Shown one piece after another: positions 41,995-47,081 of a stretch of 47,081 nucleotides of DNA. The notes beneath the pieces are model-generated. The model did no database searches. It saw only the letters and a program-made list of their open reading frames with translations, and was not told where the DNA came from. This DNA comes from Firmicutes bacterium UBA1422 (GTDB taxonomy: Bacteria; Bacillota; Clostridia; Peptostreptococcales; Anaerovoracaceae): NCBI GenBank assembly GCA_002304835.1, contig DBPK01000010.1, positions 1-47,081 of the forward strand, given 5' to 3'. A program made the translations under genes and the position numbers. Position 1 is the stretch's first letter. Each line of letters opens with the position of its first letter.

Positions 41995-43089
41995 CTATAC
42001 CTTGGGCTGCTGTTGGGTTATGCAATGGATATTACCTCCGCCGTATACTATCTCTCTGGTGTTTACACCAACGACTTTTTTATCCGGGAACATATCCTTT
42101 ATCTGCTCAATGGCCAGTTCGTCCAATTTGTCTCCGTATTGGGGCACGATCACCCCGTCATTGACGATAAGGAAATTCATATATGATGCTATGCAGATAT
42201 CCCCGTCTTCTCTGGGTATGGTGCCCTCCACCTCATCTATGGCAAAATCTCCTTTGATGGTCACCGGCACTTCAGGCATGGTCAGCTTATGTACCTTTAG
42301 TTTCCTTCCTTTTGCATCCGTTGCTTCTTCCAAAGTTTTATAGGCTTCAATACAGGTCTCATAAAACGGATCTTCTTTGTTGTCCGTCCATATGCATGCC
42401 ACTTCACCGGGCCTTACGAAACATGCCACATCATCTATGTGCCCGTTGGTCTCTTCGGGATCTATTCCGTCTTTCACCCATATTACTTTTTCTATGTTCA
42501 GATGGTCTTTCAGCATGTTTTCTATCTGTTCTCTGCTCATATGGGGATTCCTGCCCGGGCTAAGAAGACACATCTCCGTTGTCATTACAGTCCCTTCCCC
42601 ATCCACATGTATACTTCCGCCTTCAAGAACGAAATCCTCTGTTCTGTATGTGTCGATGCGTTCCATGTCACATATCTTGCGGGCTATAAGATCGTCCTGG
42701 TCCCAGGGGAAATAAAGGCCGTCGAAAAGACCTCCCCATGCATTGAATTTCCAGTCTACGCCTCTTATTCCACCTTTATCATTTATTACAAAAGTCGGTC
42801 CGCAGTCCCTTACCCATGAATCGTTACTGGACATTTCTATTACCCTTATTTGGGGAGGAAGCACCTTCCTGGCCACCTGATACTGAGATGCGGATACCAG
42901 CATGGTCATTTCCGCAAACTCGCTGATGGCTTTGGCCACATCGGCAAAAGCTTTTTGGGCAGGCTTTCCTCCATCCCTCCAGTTGTCGGGTCTTTCGGGC
43001 CATATCATGAATATCTGCTGCTGAGGCTCAAACTCCCCCGGCATCCTGAAGCCGTCCGCTTTCGGTGTTGAATCAATTCTTTTTGACAT
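41995..43089 (-). CDS. aguA: agmatine deiminase
   Basis: 364 residues, the usual length. Guanidino-modifying enzyme motifs are present: SNDSWVRDCGPTF, WKFNAWGG, LEGGSIHVDGEGT, TNGHIDD and the catalytic cysteine in GGGNIHCITQQ. It turns agmatine into N-carbamoylputrescine and ammonia in the cytoplasm. Third gene of the sigma-54 driven operon, 17 bases after the antiporter, and paired with aguB. A GGAGG site precedes the ATG. Confidence 0.95.
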   Translation of the reverse strand: MSKRIDSTPKADGFRMPGEFEPQQQIFMIWPERPDNWRDGGKPAQKAFADVAKAISEFAEMTMLVSASQYQVARKVLPPQIRVIEMSSNDSWVRDCGPTFVINDKGGIRGVDWKFNAWGGLFDGLYFPWDQDDLIARKICDMERIDTYRTEDFVLEGGSIHVDGEGTVMTTEMCLLSPGRNPHMSREQIENMLKDHLNIEKVIWVKDGIDPEETNGHIDDVACFVRPGEVACIWTDNKEDPFYETCIEAYKTLEEATDAKGRKLKVHKLTMPEVPVTIKGDFAIDEVEGTIPREDGDICIASYMNFLIVNDGVIVPQYGDKLDELAIEQIKDMFPDKKVVGVNTREIVYGGGNIHCITQQQPKV

Positions 43090-43106
43090 TACTGTTTCCT
43101 CCTTTT

Positions 43107-44435
43107 TTATAAGACAAATCCCAGTATAGCATATATTACCGCGGTGCCCACAAAGGCTATTATGCTGTAGGGCAAATTAGCCACCGCCAGTTCGGTGGGT
43201 TTTTTCTCTACTGCCTGGGAGCACATAAGCATCTGTTCTCCAAAGAAGCATGAAGTCCCTCCGCATACAGCTCCCGATACGGCAGCTGCCATGGTGAGGT
43301 ATACATTTACATCAAAGTTTACTGCCAGTGGAATGGTTATCGGTGCCATGAGAAGTATGACTGCCCAATAATCAACTCCTCCGAAAGCCAAAAGAGCCAC
43401 AACAATAAATGTCAGTACCGGGATAGCACCGCCGGCCAGGAATGGTGTCGTGGTTTCTATAACATATTCACTTAGCCCTATCCCTGTAAGACCATTAACG
43501 AATATGAATACCATCAGCAGGATCACCAGTATATCGATCATGCTGTGTACACCTTCAAAGAAATTCTTGAAAAAATCATCGAATTTCATTTTCTTTCTCG
43601 GTATATATAAAGCGAAACAGACTGCAATGGCTATGAGAACTGCAACTACCAGGTCATTCGTATAAAGCATTACACCAACCAGCACCAAAACAGGGATTAT
43701 AAAATCCAGAAGCTGTCCTTTTTCATCAAACTGCTGATGTTCTTCGGCTATTTCCGTCTCTTCCTGCATCTGCTTCGACAGTTTCCTTAATGGCCCTATC
43801 TTTGGGAGTATGCCCACTGCCAGAAGAAATGCCACAAGCACTATCAGCATGGGATAGACAAGAAAGGGAACTACTTTCATGTATTCTGTGAGCATGCCTG
43901 CGTTTTCTCCGGATATGCCCGAATCCTTCATTATGCCGAAAACAAAAACTGCCATAGCCGTTACAGGCAACAGTGAACATATGGGAACACCCATGGAAAT
44001 CACCACCGTTCCCACAGCTTCTCTCGGCACTTTATACCTGTCGGTTATGGATCTTACCGAGGGTCCTATGGCCAGATCGTTTATATAGTCATCTATACAA
44101 AGTATCAGTCCAAGTATCCATGTAAAAACAAGACTGCTTCTTTCGGCCTTGATATATCTCAAGGCCAGCCTTCTGAAACCGTCGATACCTCCCGATTCTA
44201 AAAGTAATTGAATTAGTGCGCCAAACAATGTGAGCATCATCAGTATCCACGGGAATGTTCCTTCTGCCATTACCTCATAAAAGGAATCAACAAATCCGCC
44301 GATGAATCCTGTTCCGTCTTTTAAAACGAACACCAGTATTATGGGTATTATCATCGACTCAAATACTCTTTTGGTAACTATGACCGAAACTACCATAAGT
44401 ATCAGTGGTACAATTGTCAAAAATCCAAGTTCCAT
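43107..44435 (-). CDS. NhaC-family antiporter, possible agmatine/putrescine exchanger
   Basis: 442 residues, about twelve membrane segments. It fits the Na+/H+ antiporter NhaC family (LCIDDYINDLAIGPSVRSI, GVPICSLLPVTAMA, AFGGVDYWAVI, GAVCGGTSCFFGEQM). It is placed between aguB (one-base gap; ribosome site inside the aguB end) and aguA. NhaC relatives include amino-acid exchangers, so an agmatine importer or agmatine/putrescine antiporter is a reasonable inference; plain Na+/H+ exchange is the alternative. Confidence 0.85.
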   Translation of the reverse strand: MELGFLTIVPLILMVVSVIVTKRVFESMIIPIILVFVLKDGTGFIGGFVDSFYEVMAEGTFPWILMMLTLFGALIQLLLESGGIDGFRRLALRYIKAERSSLVFTWILGLILCIDDYINDLAIGPSVRSITDRYKVPREAVGTVVISMGVPICSLLPVTAMAVFVFGIMKDSGISGENAGMLTEYMKVVPFLVYPMLIVLVAFLLAVGILPKIGPLRKLSKQMQEETEIAEEHQQFDEKGQLLDFIIPVLVLVGVMLYTNDLVVAVLIAIAVCFALYIPRKKMKFDDFFKNFFEGVHSMIDILVILLMVFIFVNGLTGIGLSEYVIETTTPFLAGGAIPVLTFIVVALLAFGGVDYWAVILLMAPITIPLAVNFDVNVYLTMAAAVSGAVCGGTSCFFGEQMLMCSQAVEKKPTELAVANLPYSIIAFVGTAVIYAILGFVL

Positions 44436-44436
44436 A

Positions 44437-45324
44437 CTATCTCCTTTCTAATATACTCATATTCAATATCTCATCATAAGAATCAACTCTTCTGTCCCTG
44501 TGAAACTGCAGAATGTTTCTGGCACGTCTTATCTCATCCAGATCAAGTTCGCAGACTATCAGATCCTCTTCATTCATCTTGCCTTCGGCTTTCAAGTTTC
44601 CCCAGGGATCGGAAACAAAGCTCCTGCCGTAAAAATGCATGCTCCCGCTGCCGTTTTCAGCTTTTTCTTCCCCTACTCTGTTGCAGGCACATACATAGAA
44701 ATTATTATGGATCCCGTGGCCTCTTATGGAATCCATCCAGGTTTTGGAAGTGTCAAGTTTGGGGTCGTCCGGTTCGGACCCTATTGCGGAAGGATAAAAA
44801 ATAAAATCCGCTCCCTTCAGTGCAAGTATTCTTGAAGGCTCTGGAAACCATTCGTCCCAGCATATAAGCACACCGAAATTACCGTATTTTGTGTCAAAGA
44901 CCATATACGGAGAATCTCCCGGGGTAAAGTAGTATTTCTCTATATACTGAGGGCCTTCGGGAATGTGATGCTTTCTGTAGTTTCCCAGAAAACTTCCGTC
45001 TGCATCGAATACTGCTGCGGAATTATAGTATATGCCGTCCATGGCATATTCGTAATAACAGCTTACTATTACAGCATCAAGCTCTTCTGCCAAAGCCTGC
45101 ATCCTCCTGTTCGTAGGCCCGTCCACCGGTTCCGCCCAGTCATATTTTTTGTAATCTATGGTCTGGGGAAAATAGGTCCCGTTGAACAATTCCTGGGTAC
45201 AGATTATTTTTGCACCCTTTGCAGCCATTTCTCTTATCTGCTCTTCCGCCTTATGCATGTTTTTATCTCTGTCGGCCACACATGCAAACTGCGTCATACC
45301 TATGGTCACTTTTCCCTTTTTCAT
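44437..45324 (-). CDS. aguB: N-carbamoylputrescine amidase (nitrilase superfamily)
   Basis: 295 residues. The nitrilase triad is visible as Glu in CTQELFNG, Lys in YRKHHIPEG and Cys in LICWDEWFPE. Overall similarity is highest to N-carbamoylputrescine amidases (QYIEKYYFTPGD, FYPSAIGSEP). It releases putrescine, CO2 and ammonia from the aguA product. ATG 45324 follows GGGAGG. First gene of the operon, about 80 bases after a sigma-54 promoter. Confidence 0.93.
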   Translation of the reverse strand: MKKGKVTIGMTQFACVADRDKNMHKAEEQIREMAAKGAKIICTQELFNGTYFPQTIDYKKYDWAEPVDGPTNRRMQALAEELDAVIVSCYYEYAMDGIYYNSAAVFDADGSFLGNYRKHHIPEGPQYIEKYYFTPGDSPYMVFDTKYGNFGVLICWDEWFPEPSRILALKGADFIFYPSAIGSEPDDPKLDTSKTWMDSIRGHGIHNNFYVCACNRVGEEKAENGSGSMHFYGRSFVSDPWGNLKAEGKMNEEDLIVCELDLDEIRRARNILQFHRDRRVDSYDEILNMSILERR

Positions 45325-45404
45325 TTTTCCTCCCGTCTTTTTTTGTTATAAATAAATCTTTTCCTTATGTTTATGCTTTACCTGGAATCTTATTAAATAT
45401 AGTA

Positions 45405-45421
45405 ATGCAATATCAATGCCA
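45405..45421 (-). promoter_or_regulatory. sigma-54 (-24/-12) promoter of the agu operon
   Basis: On the minus strand TGGCAT-N5-TTGCAT, with exactly ten bases between the GG of the -24 box and the GC of the -12 box. This is close to the consensus TGGCAC-N5-TTGCW. A sigma-54 activator is encoded directly upstream. Confidence 0.85.
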
Positions 45422-45459
45422 AGTGAATTTGACTTATATTCCAACAGTTTTTATCAATA

Positions 45460-45496
45460 AAAAAAATAAAACCGTAAGTATAGACTTACAGTTTTT
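45460..45496 (-). terminator. terminator of the sigma-54 activator gene
   Basis: The stem AAAACTGTAAGT / ACTTACGGTTTT (one G-U pair) with a 4-base loop is followed by ATTTTTTTT on the minus strand. The GTAAGT half-site also appears in dyads further upstream, so it could double as an activator site. Confidence 0.8.
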
Positions 45497-45540
45497 ATTC
45501 TTATTATATTTTTTGCTTAAAATCACGGGATTTCTGTATG

Positions 45541-45560
45541 GTGTAAGTTTGTGATTACAC
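45541..45560. promoter_or_regulatory. candidate activator-binding dyad upstream of the sigma-54 promoter
   Basis: GTGTAA at 45541 and TTACAC at 45555-45560 form an inverted repeat with an 8-base gap, about 120 bases upstream of the -24 box, a normal distance for an enhancer site. A related half-site ACTTAC follows at 45572-45577. Confidence 0.5.
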
Positions 45561-45593
45561 TGTTACTTTATACTTACATTTATTATTTCTTTT

Positions 45594-46976
45594 TTATATT
45601 TTTATCCCCAACCTCTTCATTTTCTGATAAAGAAGAGGTCTTGCGATATCAAGGCATCCCGCAGCTTTGGTCTTATTGTTGCCGCACATTTTCAAAGTAT
45701 CTTCTATCAGTTGTTTTTCGGCATTGTTTCTCGCCTCTTCTATGGAGGACCTGCCACTTTGTATCATTTTTGTTTTTGTTTTTTCTCCCACAGCACATGT
45801 GCCTGTCATTGCCACCTGGAAATCCTCCTTTGTTAATTCCTTGCCCTTTGAGAAATTCATCGCCCTTTCGACCACGTTATGAAGCTGTCTGACATTTCCC
45901 GGCCAGTTATATTTTTTCAGGAAATTTACGGCAGGAGCCGTGGCTCTCTCCACATCTGCACCAAGTTCAATGTTGAGTTCCTTTATTTTTTCAGTAACAA
46001 GATCTTCTATGTCCTCCAGCCTGGCTCTCAGGGTGGGGACTTCTATCTCTATGACATTCAGTCTGTAATAAAGATCTTCCCTGAATCTGTTTTCATATAT
46101 CAGTTCCTGCAGGTCTTCGTTTGTTGCGGCTATGACCCTTACATCAACTGAAATATCTTTGTTGCCGCCTATTCTTTCTATTTCACGCTCCTGAAGTACT
46201 CTAAGCAACTTCGGTTGCACGGACATGGGCATATTGTTTATCTCATCTATAAAAAGTGTTCCCTTGTCTGCCATTTCGAACTTGCCTTTCTTGCCGGTTC
46301 TTTTTGCCCCTGTAAAGGCTCCTCCCTCATATCCGAACAATTCGGATTCTATAAGAGTTTCAGGAAAAGCAGTTGCATTTATCTTGACGATACGGTTCCT
46401 TCTTCTGCCGCTTAAATTGTGTATGGCATGGGCTACCAGCTCCTTGCCGGTGCCTGTTTCACCTTTTATTATGACCGTGGAATTGCTTTTTGCCGCTGTT
46501 ATGATTTTTTTCTTTACCTCAAGAATAGCTTCGGAGCCTCCGATGATACTGCTTATGGAGTATCGTGAATCCCTTTTTTCGATTATCTCTTTTTCAAGAT
46601 TCAACAGTTCCTGATCAAGAAAATTCCCGTAGTCCCTGGAGAGATCGTAAAGCTTCTCCGAGCTTTGCGTCACGTCATATTCCAAAAGTCCTATTTTTCT
46701 GTTCCCTTCATATACCGGCACCTGCACGGATATGCCTATTCCCAGGTATGAATTGTAAAATCTCAATCCGGGCTCATCCAGCTTTAGTCCTTCGATCATT
46801 TTTGTCTGAGGAAAAACTTCTTTTATGTTTTTGCCGTAGATCGAATCCCTTGACATGCCAAAATAGCCGGCACACTGTTCATTCACATAAACGACATTCC
46901 CTTTCATATCTATAACAACGACGCCGGGAATACTTTCCAGATAATTTTTGATTTCTTCATATGGGATTTTTTTCAT
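45594..46976 (-). CDS. PAS-containing sigma-54-dependent transcription activator
   Basis: 460 residues. A PAS domain (about 8-110; GVVVIDMKGNVVYVNEQCAGYFG) is followed by a sigma-54 AAA+ domain (about 145-370) with Walker A GETGTGKE, the sigma-54 contact loop GAFTGA and Walker B LFIDEINNMP. A Fis-type helix-turn-helix ends the protein (NNKTKAAGCLDIARPLLYQKMKRLGI). It should activate the downstream aguB-antiporter-aguA operon from an upstream site. What the PAS domain senses is unknown; the genes suggest agmatine or a related amine. ATG 46976. Confidence 0.95.
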   Translation of the reverse strand: MKKIPYEEIKNYLESIPGVVVIDMKGNVVYVNEQCAGYFGMSRDSIYGKNIKEVFPQTKMIEGLKLDEPGLRFYNSYLGIGISVQVPVYEGNRKIGLLEYDVTQSSEKLYDLSRDYGNFLDQELLNLEKEIIEKRDSRYSISSIIGGSEAILEVKKKIITAAKSNSTVIIKGETGTGKELVAHAIHNLSGRRRNRIVKINATAFPETLIESELFGYEGGAFTGAKRTGKKGKFEMADKGTLFIDEINNMPMSVQPKLLRVLQEREIERIGGNKDISVDVRVIAATNEDLQELIYENRFREDLYYRLNVIEIEVPTLRARLEDIEDLVTEKIKELNIELGADVERATAPAVNFLKKYNWPGNVRQLHNVVERAMNFSKGKELTKEDFQVAMTGTCAVGEKTKTKMIQSGRSSIEEARNNAEKQLIEDTLKMCGNNKTKAAGCLDIARPLLYQKMKRLGIKI

Positions 46977-47032
46977 AACACCGATCTTCTGCCATATATC
47001 TTTCAGACTATTTTAACATATATCCCAACACT

Positions 47033-47066
47033 AAAAAACCCCGCAGGGTTTTTATTTTTTGCGGGG
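47033..47066 (-). terminator. terminator of a gene beyond the right edge
   Basis: The stem CCCCGCA / TGCGGGG is followed by six T on the minus strand. It ends a transcript entering from outside the window and isolates the activator gene. Confidence 0.8.
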
Positions 47067-47081
47067 ATTTCTGTTTTTCAG

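Overview
The window reads as a piece of chromosome from an anaerobic, low-to-moderate-GC member of Bacillota, most likely class Clostridia. The main support is a core block with typical clostridial gene order (pyrH-frr-uppS-cdsA-dxr-rseP-ispG-[thioesterase]-polC-rimP-nusA-ylxR-ylxQ-infB-rbfA-nrnA-truB-ribF-...-rpsO-pnp), the use of PolC, strong Shine-Dalgarno sites, and sigma-A promoters of the TTGNNN-N17-TAATAT type. No database search was run, so the genus is not named. Almost every gene is on the minus strand. The only two convincing plus-strand genes encode small single-pass membrane proteins.

Layout from left to right. (1) 1-9566: one minus-strand transcription unit beginning at a strong promoter near 9538-9566. 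It encodes a cytoplasmic LD-carboxypeptidase, a peptide-binding lipoprotein, a complete Opp/Dpp-type ABC importer, an M20 peptidase, and a second M20 dipeptidase fused in frame to an IclR-type transcription regulator that runs off the window edge. It looks like a self-regulated peptide (possibly muropeptide) scavenging operon, and the fusion is the most striking item in the window. (2) 9605-10349: a small zincin and a divergent 65-residue membrane protein. (3) 10383-22946: pnp, rpsO and the nusA-infB operon, with a class II aldolase and a zinc-ribbon membrane protein inserted between ribF and rpsO. (4) 22991-33176: the polC/isoprenoid/phospholipid/frr/pyrH block. PolC here has no proofreading exonuclease insert.

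(5) 33204-38580: a zinc-ribbon membrane protein on the plus strand, then a three-gene minus-strand operon of overlapping genes: an ICMT-like membrane methyltransferase, a GH3-family adenylating enzyme, and a membrane GAF-GGDEF(degenerate)-HD-GYP protein. (6) 38626-41901: mscL with a C-terminal zinc ribbon, then a hydantoinase/carbamoylase pair. (7) 41950-47066: an agmatine-to-putrescine operon (aguB, NhaC-type antiporter, aguA) behind a textbook -24/-12 sigma-54 promoter, directly downstream of a PAS-AAA+-Fis sigma-54 activator.

There is no gene-free stretch above 300 bases. The longest gaps (45325-45593, 38505-38714, 12486-12653, 41833-41994, 22844-22990) hold promoters, terminators and leader hairpins, described below. 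I saw no rRNA or tRNA gene, CRISPR array, insertion sequence or phage gene.
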